Position numbers and translations under genes: made by a program. From NCBI GenBank assembly GCA_022354845.1, contig CP031970.1:1116001-1180000 (forward strand): 64,000 nucleotides of DNA, given 5' to 3'. Source of the DNA: Streptococcus suis. GTDB lineage: Bacteria > Bacillota > Bacilli > Lactobacillales > Streptococcaceae. How positions within the stretch are numbered: position 1 is the stretch's first letter; every line of letters starts with the position of its first letter. Below are positions 10,420 through 20,263 of this stretch, piece by piece. Below the pieces are notes generated by a model. It ran no database searches, was not told where the DNA came from, and saw only the letters and a program-made list of their open reading frames with translations.

Positions 10420-11326
10420 GTTCTTCCTTCTTTTTATCAAAATATGACTGCAAAGTCTCCACAAAATCCTTTGCGCATTGACTCAATTCATCACTCGCAC
10501 GTTTAACGTAGACCATGCGATTGTCAACTTTTCCTTTAAATGGTATCACTGTAATCCCATTCACACTCTCATCATCCAAGTAACCCGAACCAGTCGCATA
10601 AGCGTCTGTACGTTCTAAAATGCCATTTAAGGTAGCTCGATCGGTCACGTCAAAAACTACTGATGAGTCAGAGGTGTCAATCAGATTTTCTGAATAATAT
10701 AGATAGGCTTCCTTCTCTTGGGTAAATCGAACAGTCGGTAAACCAACCAAATCTGCTGGTTCAATCTCCTCTTTATTTGTCAAGGGATGATCTTCCCGAA
10801 GGTAGATATGTGTTTGGAAATCAGATAAATCAATCGCTTGCAAATGAAGTTTATCTAACTTTTGCATGATACCTTTAGTATTTTTATCATTTAAATAGAT
10901 TATACCTAATTCACTATATCCTTGGGCAACCTCATCTAAAATTTGTGCTGTGGTTGATTCAAAAATACGAAAATGAGGATATTGTGGATGTTGTCTAGAA
11001 AACTCGGTAATCAATGGAGGCAAAAAGTCATAGTGTTGACTAGAAATAGAAAAAGTTTTCTCACCTTCTTCAGGTTGCAAGTAAAGATGTTCAAACTGAT
11101 CAAAACCTTTTACCAATTTTTGAGCTTTTTCATAAAAATCCATCCCTTTTTGCGTTAAAAAGGTGCCAGAACTGGTTCGACTAAAGATTTGAAAACCAAG
11201 CTCTGTTTCCAAATCTTTAATGGAAATGGATAAACTTGGCTGAGAAACATACATCTTTTCCGCTGCTTCTCGAAACGTTCCACTATTAGCAATAGCTACT
11301 ACGTATCGTAATTGTTGAATATTCAT
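10412..11326 (-). CDS. cpsY: LysR-family regulator CpsY/MtaR
   Basis: 304-residue LysR-type regulator with an N-terminal winged helix (IQQLRYVVAIANSGTFREAA) and a C-terminal co-inducer domain. The cpsY-lspA-rluD order matches the streptococcal CpsY (MtaR) locus, where the protein controls methionine and cell-surface functions. Target genes here cannot be read from the sequence. The 3' end overlaps lspA. Confidence 0.88.
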   Translation of the reverse strand: MNIQQLRYVVAIANSGTFREAAEKMYVSQPSLSISIKDLETELGFQIFSRTSSGTFLTQKGMDFYEKAQKLVKGFDQFEHLYLQPEEGEKTFSISSQHYDFLPPLITEFSRQHPQYPHFRIFESTTAQILDEVAQGYSELGIIYLNDKNTKGIMQKLDKLHLQAIDLSDFQTHIYLREDHPLTNKEEIEPADLVGLPTVRFTQEKEAYLYYSENLIDTSDSSVVFDVTDRATLNGILERTDAYATGSGYLDDESVNGITVIPFKGKVDNRMVYVKRASDELSQCAKDFVETLQSYFDKKKEEHA

Positions 11327-11540
11327 CGTAAAATCCTCTTTTATACTACTTTTTCTATTATACCAGAAATATGTAGATTTTGGGAGACTTCAAATTACAC
11401 CATAAAGCGTCACTTCTATACCAACCTATAAAGAGATGAAAGGCCAAGGGTTAAAATACAGATTTCAACAATCATCAGTCCAAAGTTGTATAGTATCTTT
11501 TTCCAATCATTAAAAAAATGGCAATCAAAAGATTGATTTT

Positions 11541-11752
11541 CAAATGTTTGGAGAAAATATCCAGACTTCAAAAGAATTACCCCACATGGATTTAGACACA
11601 CCCACTGCTCCCTTTTGTTTGAAGCTGGTGCTACTATCAAGAAAGACTCGGACATGAAAACATCCAAACAACCATGGACATCTACTCTCATGTTACTCAA
11701 AAAGCAAAGAATGAAGTTGCCGACAACTTCGCTTCCTACATTGGTTCTTGAA
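11541..11752 (+). pseudogene. Tyrosine recombinase (integrase) C-terminal relic
   Basis: In one frame, KRITPHGFRHTHCSLLFEAG carries the catalytic HxxR box. After a frameshift near 11645, LGHENIQTTMDIYSHVT continues with the second His region and the nucleophilic Tyr, and the frame ends NFASYIGS at 11752. A stop just upstream shows that the N-terminal part is lost. It is a fossil of a prophage or ICE integrase next to rpmA. Confidence 0.85.
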
Positions 11753-11784
11753 ATATGGGTATCACGGTGAGTATCAAATCAAAA

Positions 11785-11821
11785 AAATAGGCCTTCCGAA
11801 AACTCGGAAAGCCTTTTAATA
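11785..11821 (-). terminator. Terminator of rplU-rpmA
   Basis: The minus strand reads AAGGCTTTCCGAG, a TTTT loop, CGGAAGGCCT, then a run of T. It lies right after the rpmA stop. Confidence 0.85.
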
Positions 11822-11836
11822 TAAGGTTTCTAGACC

Positions 11837-12130
11837 TTATTTTGCGATTGGGTAAACAGATACTTGTTTCTTATCGCGACCTTTACGTTCGAAGCGTACA
11901 ACGCCTTCTACTTTAGCGTAAAGAGTATCATCTCCACCACGTCCTACGTTAGCTCCTGGGTAGATTTTTGTACCACGTTGGCGGTAAAGGATTGAACCAC
12001 CTGATACAGTTTGGCCGTCAGCAGCTTTCGCACCAAGGCGTTTCGCTTGTGAGTCACGACCGTTTGACGTTGAACCTCCACCTTTTTTGTGGGCCATAAA
12101 TTGCAAGTTAGCAAGATTCAAGTTTAACAT
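11837..12130 (-). CDS. rpmA: Ribosomal protein L27
   Basis: Component of the 50S subunit near the peptidyl-transferase centre. The 97 residues begin [11 protein letters not shown] followed by [16 protein letters not shown]. That extension is the Firmicute L27 prepeptide, which the cysteine protease Prp cleaves in Staphylococcus aureus. The prp gene, often between rplU and rpmA, is absent from the 45-bp gap here. Confidence 0.97.
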   Translation of the reverse strand: MLNLNLANLQFMAHKKGGGSTSNGRDSQAKRLGAKAADGQTVSGGSILYRQRGTKIYPGANVGRGGDDTLYAKVEGVVRFERKGRDKKQVSVYPIAK

Positions 12131-12175
12131 ATGTTATTCCTCCGAATTTCTGTAATGATTGCTTCAAGCTACGCC

Positions 12176-12490
12176 TTAAGCGTTGATAGCGTTGATAACA
12201 ACTTTTGTGTAAGGTTGACGGTGACCTTGTTTGCGGTGGCTACCTTTTTTAGGTTTGTACTTGAAGGCAACAACTTTTTTCTGTTTACCTTGTTTTTCAA
12301 CAGTACCAACAACAGTAGCGCCTCCAACAAGTGGAGTACCCACAACAGTTTTCTCACCACCAACAAGAACTACTTCTTCGAAAGTAACTTCTTGACCTGC
12401 TTCAACGTTCAATTTTTCAACGTAGATAGCTTGACCGACTTCAACTTTAACTTGTTTGCCGCCAGTTTTAATGATTGCGTATGTGCTCAT
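12176..12490 (-). CDS. rplU: Ribosomal protein L21
   Basis: 50S protein that contacts 23S rRNA and L20. [19 protein letters not shown] at 12490 is the canonical start, preceded by AGGAGGTGCATA. The 104 residues end KVVINAINA. The longer in-frame extension upstream is the untranslated leader. Confidence 0.97.
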   Translation of the reverse strand: MSTYAIIKTGGKQVKVEVGQAIYVEKLNVEAGQEVTFEEVVLVGGEKTVVGTPLVGGATVVGTVEKQGKQKKVVAFKYKPKKGSHRKQGHRQPYTKVVINAINA

Positions 12491-12770
12491 TATGCACCTC
12501 CTATGATTTTTGGGTCTTGCCCGAATTTGATGTGAAGACTCGCCTAGTACCGTGGGTCGAACCACTTTATCTTGCTCAATAAAAATTAAGTTCAGACTAG
12601 CTTCGATAGTCTAAGGATAGACTATTGAAGGTTGGAAATGTAACGAACATAGTTCGTGTCGTCGAAGGTAGAACTTAGTTTCACCAAGTTAAGACAACGA
12701 CGTTAGAGCTTAATTTTTGCAGAGCAACGGCATTCGTGCGGTTGCACAGGAAGTGTGCATAGTCAACAGT
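12491..12770 (-). promoter_or_regulatory. Long 5' leader of rplU-rpmA, probably L21-leader type
   Basis: About 280 nt of untranslated sequence between the promoter and rplU. The first transcribed part includes GCACACTTCCTGTGCAA, a hairpin resembling the Firmicute L21 leader. Several further complementary segments follow. That it autoregulates is inference from the leader class. Confidence 0.55.
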
Positions 12771-12812
12771 CCTATTATATCAAAAACACCTGCAAATGCA
12801 AGTGTTTTGTAT
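12770..12812 (-). promoter_or_regulatory. rplU promoter overlapping the brnQ terminator
   Basis: The minus strand has TTGCAT, a 16-nt spacer and TATAAT. The same stretch forms the hairpin AACACTTGCA / TGCAGGTGTT with flanking T runs, so it probably also ends brnQ transcription. Confidence 0.65.
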
Positions 12813-12820
12813 CACTTTTT

Positions 12821-14146
12821 TTACATTTCAAAAACTTCGCTCTCCTGCTTGTTTGGTAAGAATAGAGAAATGACGATTCCGACAAGAGCTGGTAATAACC
12901 AAGTTAGTGATTGTCCAGCCAATGGCAGAGCTGAGATGATTTTTGAAACAGCAGTCCAGTTGAATTGTCCCGCTAAAACTTCTACCAATGACAAAGCTGT
13001 CACTAGTCCCACGGTTAATTGCATACCATAGGTCGAAAGCGGTACAAATTTGTTAACAATGGTAATCAAGACAATACAGATAGTAATTGGATAGAGAACC
13101 AAAAGAACTGGAACAGAGAAGGTGATGATATTGTTCAAACCGAGATTGGCAATCCCAAAGCCAATCAAAGTAAAGATAGTCGCATATACCTTGTAGCTAA
13201 AACATGGGAAACGCTCAGCGAAAAATTCACCTGAAGAAACAATCAAGCCAGCCGTCGTCGTAAAGCAAGTAACGATAACCATAGCAGCTAAGAAAATTTG
13301 TGCGCCTGGTCCAAAAATAGCCTGTGTTGCTTGCGAAATAATGTAAACACCCTTGTTGGTATCGGAAGCCAAAACATCAGCAGGCACTGGGAAATGATTA
13401 CCTAGGAAAGCCAAACCGACATATAGTGCTGAGAATGCTAAGGCTACAACAAAACCAACAGACCAGATAGTTGAAACATATTCTTTCTTGCTGGAGAAAC
13501 CAAGTTGTTTTAAGGTATTCACCGCTACAACACTAAAAGCAATTGAGGCAAGGGCATCAAGGGTGTTGTATCCTTCAATAAATCCTGTACCAAATGCCTG
13601 TCCAGCTGAGTAAGCATCGGCTGCAGGAAGTGGATTTGTAGAACCATATTTAACAACACCTAGCACCACTAAAATCACAATCAAAATCGCAAAAACAGGG
13701 GTTAAAATACGTCCGATACTGTTTAAAATTTGAGATGGATTGAGGGCAATCAGATAAGCTGCCACAAAGTAAAAAGCTGTAAAACCAAACAACCATAGAC
13801 CCAGATTCGCATCGCCCAACAATGGAGCAATTCCAACCTCAAATGACGTTGTAGCTGTACGTGGAATTGCAAAAAATGGTCCAATTGCCAAGTACAAAGC
13901 AACAAGATAAACAGTAGCAAACAAGGGTGAAATCTTACGTGAAATCTCATGCACGTACCCTTTAGGGTTGAGTGTTCCTACAATCAAAGCAATCACGGCA
14001 ATACCGACACCAGATACAACAAATCCTAAAATGGCTGGCCAGAAATGTTCACCAGACAAAATACCGAGCGCTGGAGGAAATATCAAATTTCCCGCACCAA
14101 AAAACATACCAAACAGTAGTAAACCTGTTAAGGCTCCTTTTTTCAT
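12821..14146 (-). CDS. brnQ: Branched-chain amino acid:cation symporter
   Basis: Imports leucine, isoleucine and valine. The 441-residue protein has about 12 membrane helices and the LIVCS-family N-terminus (GLLLFGMFFGAGNLIFPPAL). Full length and isolated, with its own upstream promoter (TATAAT near 14185). Confidence 0.95.
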   Translation of the reverse strand: MKKGALTGLLLFGMFFGAGNLIFPPALGILSGEHFWPAILGFVVSGVGIAVIALIVGTLNPKGYVHEISRKISPLFATVYLVALYLAIGPFFAIPRTATTSFEVGIAPLLGDANLGLWLFGFTAFYFVAAYLIALNPSQILNSIGRILTPVFAILIVILVVLGVVKYGSTNPLPAADAYSAGQAFGTGFIEGYNTLDALASIAFSVVAVNTLKQLGFSSKKEYVSTIWSVGFVVALAFSALYVGLAFLGNHFPVPADVLASDTNKGVYIISQATQAIFGPGAQIFLAAMVIVTCFTTTAGLIVSSGEFFAERFPCFSYKVYATIFTLIGFGIANLGLNNIITFSVPVLLVLYPITICIVLITIVNKFVPLSTYGMQLTVGLVTALSLVEVLAGQFNWTAVSKIISALPLAGQSLTWLLPALVGIVISLFLPNKQESEVFEM

Positions 14147-14368
14147 AAAAACTCCTTCTTATCTTTTTCGAAAGTCGATTATACCACAAAAATTCGATTT
14201 TTCCGAACGTTAGGTTATAGTTATAAAGGTAACGACACCTAAGTCAAATAATTAAAAAACGCATCAAATCAGGTTAAAATTAACCTTCATTTGATGCGCT
14301 GAATGAATTTCTTTCTAAAGTTGTCTATTCTTTCCCAACAGTGTCAGGCATTAAACTTCATCAACAGT

Positions 14369-15586
14369 TTACAGTAAATCTTCGATTAAATTGTCAATCT
14401 CATCTTTTACTTCCACTTTTGGAGTAATCTCTGTCACAATAATTCCTGCAACAGCACGTTCTACCAATCCTTCTACATCCATACACGCTTCGTACTGCTC
14501 GACATTTTTGATTTTCGGGTTGGTTTTTGGACGGTCAGGGGCAAAGATGGTACAGCAATCCTCAAATGGCTGGATGGAAATATCAAAGGTATCAATTTCT
14601 TGCGCAATATCAATGATTTCCAACTTGTCCATTGTGACAACAGGACGGATAACAGGTGTATTGGTCACAGCATTGATGGCCTGCATGGATTCCAAGGTCT
14701 GACTTGCCACTTGTCCTAGACTTTCACCATTGATAATAACCATGGCACCACGTTCTTCACGAACTCGGTCTGTAATCCGCATCATGAAACGACGTGTCAA
14801 GGTCATCAAATATGCTTCAGGTGCCTTTTCCTTGATTTCTTCCTGAATTTCTGTAAACGGCACTTCGATAAAGGTGATATTACCACCAAAGGCAGTCAAT
14901 TTACGAGTTAAATCATGGGCTTTCTTAAGTGCACCTGGACTCGTATAAGGCGGGCTAGCAAAGTGGAGGGCTTCGATTTCAACCCCACGTTTGAGAGCCA
15001 AATAGCCCGCAACAGGCGAATCAATACCCCCTGATAACATAAGCGTTCCTTTTCCAGATGTTCCAACTGGCAGACCACCTGCTCCCTTGATTTCTTCATG
15101 GGAAATGTAAGCAGCGTCAGGACGAATCTCCACTCGCAAAGTAATATCTGGTGACTTCATTTGCACTTGCACATTTGGAATAGCTGTGAAAACCGCATCT
15201 CCAAGGACTTGGTTTAGGTCACGGCTGTCCAATTCAAAGTTGTGGTCACTACGACGCGCAGCAATCTTAAACGTCATACCGTCCTTATAAATGTTTTTCA
15301 TGATGTCTTGAACCGCTTCTTTCAAAGCTGGAACAGACTTTTCAACCTTATAAGATGGCGCAAAATTTTGGATACCAAAAATCTTTTTCAGAGATGCTGA
15401 AACTTCCTGATAATCCGCCCCATTCAAATAGACATGACCACGGTCACGATCAAAATAAACCGTCACTTCTGGGTAAACAGAAACGACGTGCTTGATATGG
15501 TTGCGGAGTTTGTTGACAAACCGCATCTTGTTTTTCCCTTTGATTGACAATTCGCCATAGCGAATCATAATTTCTGAATAGTTCAT
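14369..15586 (-). CDS. thiI: tRNA 4-thiouridine synthetase
   Basis: Makes s4U8 in tRNA. The 405 residues comprise an N-terminal ferredoxin-like/THUMP region (1-165) and a PP-loop ATPase domain with [11 protein letters not shown] near residue 185. It lacks a C-terminal rhodanese extension, as in other short Gram-positive ThiI proteins. It follows the cysteine desulfurase gene by one base, so the sulfur donor and user are translationally coupled. Confidence 0.96.
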   Translation of the reverse strand: MNYSEIMIRYGELSIKGKNKMRFVNKLRNHIKHVVSVYPEVTVYFDRDRGHVYLNGADYQEVSASLKKIFGIQNFAPSYKVEKSVPALKEAVQDIMKNIYKDGMTFKIAARRSDHNFELDSRDLNQVLGDAVFTAIPNVQVQMKSPDITLRVEIRPDAAYISHEEIKGAGGLPVGTSGKGTLMLSGGIDSPVAGYLALKRGVEIEALHFASPPYTSPGALKKAHDLTRKLTAFGGNITFIEVPFTEIQEEIKEKAPEAYLMTLTRRFMMRITDRVREERGAMVIINGESLGQVASQTLESMQAINAVTNTPVIRPVVTMDKLEIIDIAQEIDTFDISIQPFEDCCTIFAPDRPKTNPKIKNVEQYEACMDVEGLVERAVAGIIVTEITPKVEVKDEIDNLIEDLL

Positions 15587-15587
15587 T

Positions 15588-16736
15588 CTACCTTACTTTC
15601 TGTGTATTGTGATAAATTTGTTTAAAAATCGTGAGAAATTGTTCGATTTGCCCCATATCGTTGTCATCATCCAAGCTGACACGGACTGCAGTTTGTGCCA
15701 ACTTCTGCGGAACACCCATGGCAATTAGTGTACCCGCAGGTTTCCCTGCCTTAGACGAGCAGGCAGATGTAGTTGAAATATAAATCTGATGGTCCTCAAA
15801 AGCATGAACAATGACCTCACCACGAATATTCTTAATTCCAAAGGTCAATATACTTGGTACAAAGTTTTCCCTTCCAGAAAAGACCGTCACATCTTGATAC
15901 TTGCTCAATTCATCCACCATAATCTGCTTCATAGCTGCCAGTTGCTTCTGGCTATCTGTTGCCTTGCCCTTGTCCAGGGTCAAGCGGAGCGCCTTAGCTG
16001 TTGCGGCAATACCAGCCACATTTTCCGTAGTTGAGCGCTTATCGCTTTCCTGTCCTCCGCCTGTCAATAGCGGAGCGATTTTCTTACCTGCTTTGATATA
16101 GACGAACCCTACACCTCTTACAGAATGGAATTTGTGACCTGAAAAACTAGCAAAATCAACTCGGTCTGTCAGATACTGTTCCGTTGGCACCTTGCCGATA
16201 GCCTGCACAGCGTCCACATGGAAGGAGATGGTGGGTTTATCAGCTAGAAGTTGTGAAATTTCCTGAATCGGCTGAATGGCACCAATTTCATTGTTGACGG
16301 CCATGACAGAAACCAGTGTGGTATCTGGACGAATCAAAGTCTCCAAAGCTGAAACATCAACAAAACCTTGGGTATTGACCGGAGCCAAATCCACCTCAAA
16401 ACCTTGTGTTTTGAGCCAAAGTGCTGACTCTTTTACCGCTGGATGCTCGATAGCTGAAACGATGATGTGCTTACCCAGATGTGCTTTCTCAAATGCGACA
16501 CCTTTAATGACCCAGTTATCACCTTCTGTACCGCCTGAAGTAAAAAAGATTTCCTTGCTTTCTTTCCCCAATAGCTCTGCTATTTGCCTACGGGATGCTT
16601 CTAGGATTCGTGTCGCCTGTGTGCCAAGGTTGTGCAGGCTGGAGGGATTTCCCCAAATTTTCGTAGCAACTTCCGTGTACGTTTTAATAACTTCTGGCTG
16701 AGTCTGTGTTGTGGCTGCGTTATCGAAATAGATCAT
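15588..16736 (-). CDS. Cysteine desulfurase (NifS/IscS-like), partner of ThiI
   Basis: PLP enzyme that moves cysteine sulfur to ThiI as a persulfide. [16 protein letters not shown] (16736) is the family N-terminus, with AAAGGA at suitable spacing; the ATG 9 nt upstream abuts that site. [12 protein letters not shown] carries the PLP lysine, and [13 protein letters not shown] the catalytic Cys. About 382 residues. Paired with thiI, it is likely dedicated to tRNA thiolation. Confidence 0.92.
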   Translation of the reverse strand: MIYFDNAATTQTQPEVIKTYTEVATKIWGNPSSLHNLGTQATRILEASRRQIAELLGKESKEIFFTSGGTEGDNWVIKGVAFEKAHLGKHIIVSAIEHPAVKESALWLKTQGFEVDLAPVNTQGFVDVSALETLIRPDTTLVSVMAVNNEIGAIQPIQEISQLLADKPTISFHVDAVQAIGKVPTEQYLTDRVDFASFSGHKFHSVRGVGFVYIKAGKKIAPLLTGGGQESDKRSTTENVAGIAATAKALRLTLDKGKATDSQKQLAAMKQIMVDELSKYQDVTVFSGRENFVPSILTFGIKNIRGEVIVHAFEDHQIYISTTSACSSKAGKPAGTLIAMGVPQKLAQTAVRVSLDDDNDMGQIEQFLTIFKQIYHNTQKVR

Positions 16737-16848
16737 TATTTTCATTCCTTTGTTTGCAATGGTCCTATTTTATCACGTTTCACATCTTGTTTCCACTCTT
16801 TAAGTTAGATTTAAACTTCATTTCATACACTAGGTTCGGAGGTATACC

Positions 16849-17277
16849 ATGAATACACGTTCAAAAAAAGAAAATACAACAAAAGTCGCTGGACTTTCCC
16901 ATTTCCAAAAGGTTCTGACCTTTATTGGATCCATTTTAGGGATTATCACTGCATGCATTACGATTTACACCTTTAGCTCCAAATCATCTGCTCAATCAGT
17001 GTCAAATACAAGCAGCTCAACTCTACAAGTGCCTTCTAATACTGATATACAAAATTCTACTCAAGAAGGAACGACCAGTAGTTCTTCAACCGACTCATCT
17101 ACATCAACAGCAGATGAGACTACTCAAACAACTACAAGTAGCTCAACAGCAACATCAGAAGTCTCCTCCTCTCCTACTGATTCCTCCTCAACAGGAACAA
17201 GCAGTGAAACAAGTTCAACTACTACTTCCAGTGCAGAAGTGACTAGCGGAGCTTCTGAAAATACTTCTGGCCAATAA
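16849..17277 (+). CDS. Ser/Thr-rich single-pass membrane protein (DUF6556-like)
   Basis: 142 residues: a basic N-terminus, one membrane helix (about 24-43: KVLTFIGSILGIITACITIY), then roughly 90 residues of Ser/Thr-rich low complexity, presumably extracellular. It has no LPXTG motif. I recognise the layout as a small streptococcal family (DUF6556), with function unknown. A good ribosome binding site (GGAGGTATACCATG) precedes it. Confidence 0.7.
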   Translation: MNTRSKKENTTKVAGLSHFQKVLTFIGSILGIITACITIYTFSSKSSAQSVSNTSSSTLQVPSNTDIQNSTQEGTTSSSSTDSSTSTADETTQTTTSSSTATSEVSSSPTDSSSTGTSSETSSTTTSSAEVTSGASENTSGQ

Positions 17278-17299
17278 AAACACATAAATACTTATCTCC

Positions 17300-17510
17300 C
17301 TGTTTAATGTTTAACCCACTTATCGAAGGTTGAGGGTGTTAAATCATATTCTTTGATCCGTTCACTGCGTTTTCTACCTGCATTGTGCAAGTCAACGATT
17401 TGTTGTTTGAAGTCATCTGTGAAGTAACGGCGAATTTTTCTAGACATATCTGTTCTCCTCTTTTCTTTAGTGTAGAACACTTTATAAATTCTGTCTAGTT
17501 TAGTGTAACC
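17300..17510 (-). mobile_element. End fragment of an IS3-family element (left copy)
   Basis: Contains the terminus GGTTACACTAAACTAGAC (ending near 17510) and the first 46 codons of orfA (start 17447, MSRKIRRYFTDDFKQQ), ending early at 17304. The same fragment occurs in the opposite orientation at 32939-33077. The two bracket the accessory island. Confidence 0.85.
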
Positions 17511-17513
17511 TAT

Positions 17514-18005
17514 TCAAAGAGTTCTTGTTTCTGTCTGTGTACTTTTCTGAGCCTTATCACTGACATCTGACACGTAAACAACCTGATAAGATACTTCCGC
17601 AAAAGCTTCATTTTCTTCTGTATTGACATAGATGTTGGCAGACTCAAAGCGATAATCCAACATGTAGTCTTTATAGACTTGGTTGATAGAATCTTCTTGA
17701 CGAGCTACTTCTTCCTTAAAAGCAGAATCTGTCATATAAGGCTTAATACGGTTGTTGTTCTCACCCAGCTTTTCCTTGGTGTAGTATTGCGTGAGAAATT
17801 CTTTAACCAACTCATCAGAGAGAACACTCGCCTTCTCTTTTTCTTTCTCTTTGGTCAGTAATTTTTGAGCCTCAGACTGGATTTGTTTCTGCGTGTGATT
17901 GGTGACAGACTGAGAACCAATGGTGTAACCCATCATCACAATAAAGCTAGTCACAGCTAGACCTCCTAAACCAATCAATAGCCGAGCCTTCATTTTATTT
18001 AACAT
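17514..18005 (-). pseudogene. Membrane-anchored ICE protein, C-terminus cut by an IS end
   Basis: Starts MLNKMKARLLIGLGG, with one N-terminal membrane helix (about residues 7-27) and a charged coiled-coil stretch (LLTKEKEKEKASV). A soluble domain follows, rich in the beta-type segments NIYVNTEENEAFAEVSYQVV. The reading frame stops 4 bp from the IS terminus at 17510, which points to truncation. Similar anchored proteins are common in conjugative modules; the exact function is unknown. Confidence 0.55.
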
Positions 18006-18136
18006 CACTAGTGCTATCTCCTTTTTCCATAAGATAGCACTATGATAACAAGATGAACTTGAAAAAGTTATCACAATAAAGAAAAGGACTACCTAACTTA
18101 GGTAATCCGATAATCCTTAGCATAAATTTTCTCTAT

Positions 18137-18862
18137 TTATAGTAGACCATTTTTGAGCCATCTTTTATTAGAAATGACTCCAACAAATAAACTTAGAAAA
18201 ATTAGAATTAATATATAAGGGATTACAACAACAAAGTCGTGCATTTGAATAATTTCCCCTTTAGAAAATATTTTTTCAACTAAAACATATAAAGAATTGG
18301 AAGCATCAAAAATTGCAACAAGTTTAAAAAAACCTCCTACTGCAACAAGAATGATAGACAGTATCCAATAAACAAGTGATACCCCTAATGAGATTAACAA
18401 ATTTGAAAATATTAAACTAATGGTGCCAACAATCAAGATATATTGAAGAACAATTAATGAAAACATTAATAAAGAAAACATAAAATGAAAACTATTAAAA
18501 CGAAGGAACAATGCCGTTAAAATATTAGAAATAAAAATTGAAAAAACAAATTCAAATAGAAGTACTGTCACTTTTGTAAAAAGAAATTTCAGTGAATTAA
18601 TACCTGAGAAGAAGCTGAATAATATTGTTTTATCAGCATAGTCCTTGTTAAAAAAATAGACAATTACAAAACCAAATAACAAAAAACCAAACTGGGTAAA
18701 AACTGTGTATGTACTGAAATAAAAATCACCTATACTAAGTTTACTAACTTTATCAATTCCCACAGGCAAAATATAGCCCAAAATATAAGATAAAATAACA
18801 GAAGAAAAAATATAAAGTAATGTCTTATTTCTAAACGACTTAATAAATTCCATTTTTAACAT
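18137..18862 (-). CDS. yydJ: Epipeptide ABC transporter permease (YydJ-like)
   Basis: 241 residues with six predicted membrane helices and an ABC-2 permease layout, near the 240 residues of B. subtilis YydJ. In B. subtilis YydIJ protects the producer from the epipeptide. It starts 1 bp after the yydI stop, so the two are coupled. The gene is open and looks intact, although the biosynthetic genes upstream are broken. Confidence 0.75.
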   Translation of the reverse strand: MLKMEFIKSFRNKTLLYIFSSVILSYILGYILPVGIDKVSKLSIGDFYFSTYTVFTQFGFLLFGFVIVYFFNKDYADKTILFSFFSGINSLKFLFTKVTVLLFEFVFSIFISNILTALFLRFNSFHFMFSLLMFSLIVLQYILIVGTISLIFSNLLISLGVSLVYWILSIILVAVGGFFKLVAIFDASNSLYVLVEKIFSKGEIIQMHDFVVVIPYILILIFLSLFVGVISNKRWLKNGLL

Positions 18863-18863
18863 A

Positions 18864-19484
18864 TCAAATTTCTCCTAAATACCATTTTATTGCTTCGTCC
18901 GCTGTCGAAATTTGGTATAATCTTTGATTATCGATTATAAAATAATTTCCATGTAATGTTCGAATGTCACTCAAATCATGAGAAATATTTATAATAATTT
19001 TTTCTGGATGCTTTTTACTATATTTTTGTAAAAAAATATGAATTTCATTAACAGTAGCTTTATCAAGCGCATTAGTAATTTCATCAAGAATAATAATTTC
19101 TTTATTCCTAGATAATAAAATATATAATTTTATTTTCTGATTTTGTCCATCACTTAATTTTTTTAATGGAATATTATTTGGCACATTTTCTAAACCTAGT
19201 AATCTATAAATCTCAGCAGATAAAGACCAGCTTACTGTTTTTATCACATCATTTAGAGTCAATTCTTTGGGTAAATTTGAATAACTCGAAATGACTAATG
19301 TTCGATCCGGAATATTCCTTGAAAAATATCCTCCCCTATTTAAAATAAAATCTTTGGCAAGTTGAGATTTCCCCGAACCATTTCGTCCTATTACATGATT
19401 TATTATTCCTTCCTCGAAATATAACTCTGAGTCTTTCAATAAAACTTTTTTCCCAATTACCAGGTTATAATTTTTTACTATCAT
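18864..19484 (-). CDS. yydI: Epipeptide ABC transporter ATPase (YydI-like)
   Basis: 206-residue ABC ATPase: Walker A GRNGSGKS near residue 34, signature LSDGQNQ (degenerate LSGGQ), Walker B IIILDE and the H-loop NISHD. GGAGG followed by seven bases sets the ATG at 19484. With YydJ it forms an exporter or self-immunity pump. Size and order (I then J) match the yyd operon. Confidence 0.8.
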   Translation of the reverse strand: MIVKNYNLVIGKKVLLKDSELYFEEGIINHVIGRNGSGKSQLAKDFILNRGGYFSRNIPDRTLVISSYSNLPKELTLNDVIKTVSWSLSAEIYRLLGLENVPNNIPLKKLSDGQNQKIKLYILLSRNKEIIILDEITNALDKATVNEIHIFLQKYSKKHPEKIIINISHDLSDIRTLHGNYFIIDNQRLYQISTADEAIKWYLGEI

Positions 19485-19545
19485 CACTCATCCTCCAAAC
19501 CATTACTTGCTTCAGAAAGCAACCTGTCCCAAAATAAATAATTAG

Positions 19546-19707
19546 TTAATGGGCAGAACCTGCAATCCATCTATTTTTTGAACTTTTAACAAAATACCAT
19601 AAATCATTTACATTATCTAACTCATTTTTTTTGGTTAAAACTTTTTCAAAATTCATGTCGCTAAGGACAGGTTTCATTTCACGTTTGATATTTTCTGATT
19701 GTTTCAT
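19546..19707 (-). CDS. yydF: Epipeptide precursor (YydF-like)
   Basis: 53-residue RiPP precursor. The N-terminal leader (about 1-36) is charged, and the C-terminus is WYFVKSSKNRWIAGSAH. As I recall the B. subtilis YydF tail is WYFVKSKENRWILGSGH, where the epimerase makes D-Val36 and D-Ile44; the aligned residues here are Val40 and Ile48. The preceding VNDL is also shared. GGAGGAAAATATT precedes the ATG. Unlike B. subtilis, where yydF is first, it lies between yydH and yydI. Confidence 0.9.
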   Translation of the reverse strand: MKQSENIKREMKPVLSDMNFEKVLTKKNELDNVNDLWYFVKSSKNRWIAGSAH

Positions 19708-20263
19708 AATATTTTCCTCCACACTGTGCAGGACAGGTCACTCACTGAAACAAGTAAAATTTTTTTACAAACTCCAAATAAACCAAATAGTATATACGAT
19801 AACGAATAAAATATTTACTACTTTTATTATTTGAATTAAGCGCCTATTTTCTTCAAAATTTTTCTTTTCTTCCATTCCTTTCAACGATAAAATAACTTTA
19901 TACCCATCTGAATTCATCATCGGTAAGGAATTAAACATAATATCAATTGACATATATTTTGCTAAATATACCAAAAGAACATTATTTAACATAACACCTA
20001 ATAGAAATACAAACGTATTTATCAAAAGACTAAACATCATCCCTCCTGAGTGGACGATTAAACGCTCTTTTTTACTCAGTAAATATGTATCATTCATTCG
20101 TACAAAGAAAGAGGGGAAAATATAATTAAATTTGAAACCAACTTTATCAATTTTTTTATCAAATAGATGAAAAAATGAAATATGACCTAGCTCATGTAAA
20201 ATTATGAACATAGGTAAATATGACCTAGTCAAGCATTTTTGTAACACTAGTGTATAAAATTTC

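Noticed and set aside
11416..11700. 94-codon minus-strand ORF near rpmA
   Set aside because: It is antisense to the integrase relic, whose plus-strand motifs are clear.
12131..12535. 134-codon plus-strand ORF over rplU
   Set aside because: Shadow of rplU on the other strand.
19546..19707. The precursor as a streptide-type (KxxxW) crosslinked peptide under Rgg control
   Set aside because: Lys lies three and six residues before Trp, not four, and the whole tail matches the epipeptide YydF; the neighbours are also yyd-type.
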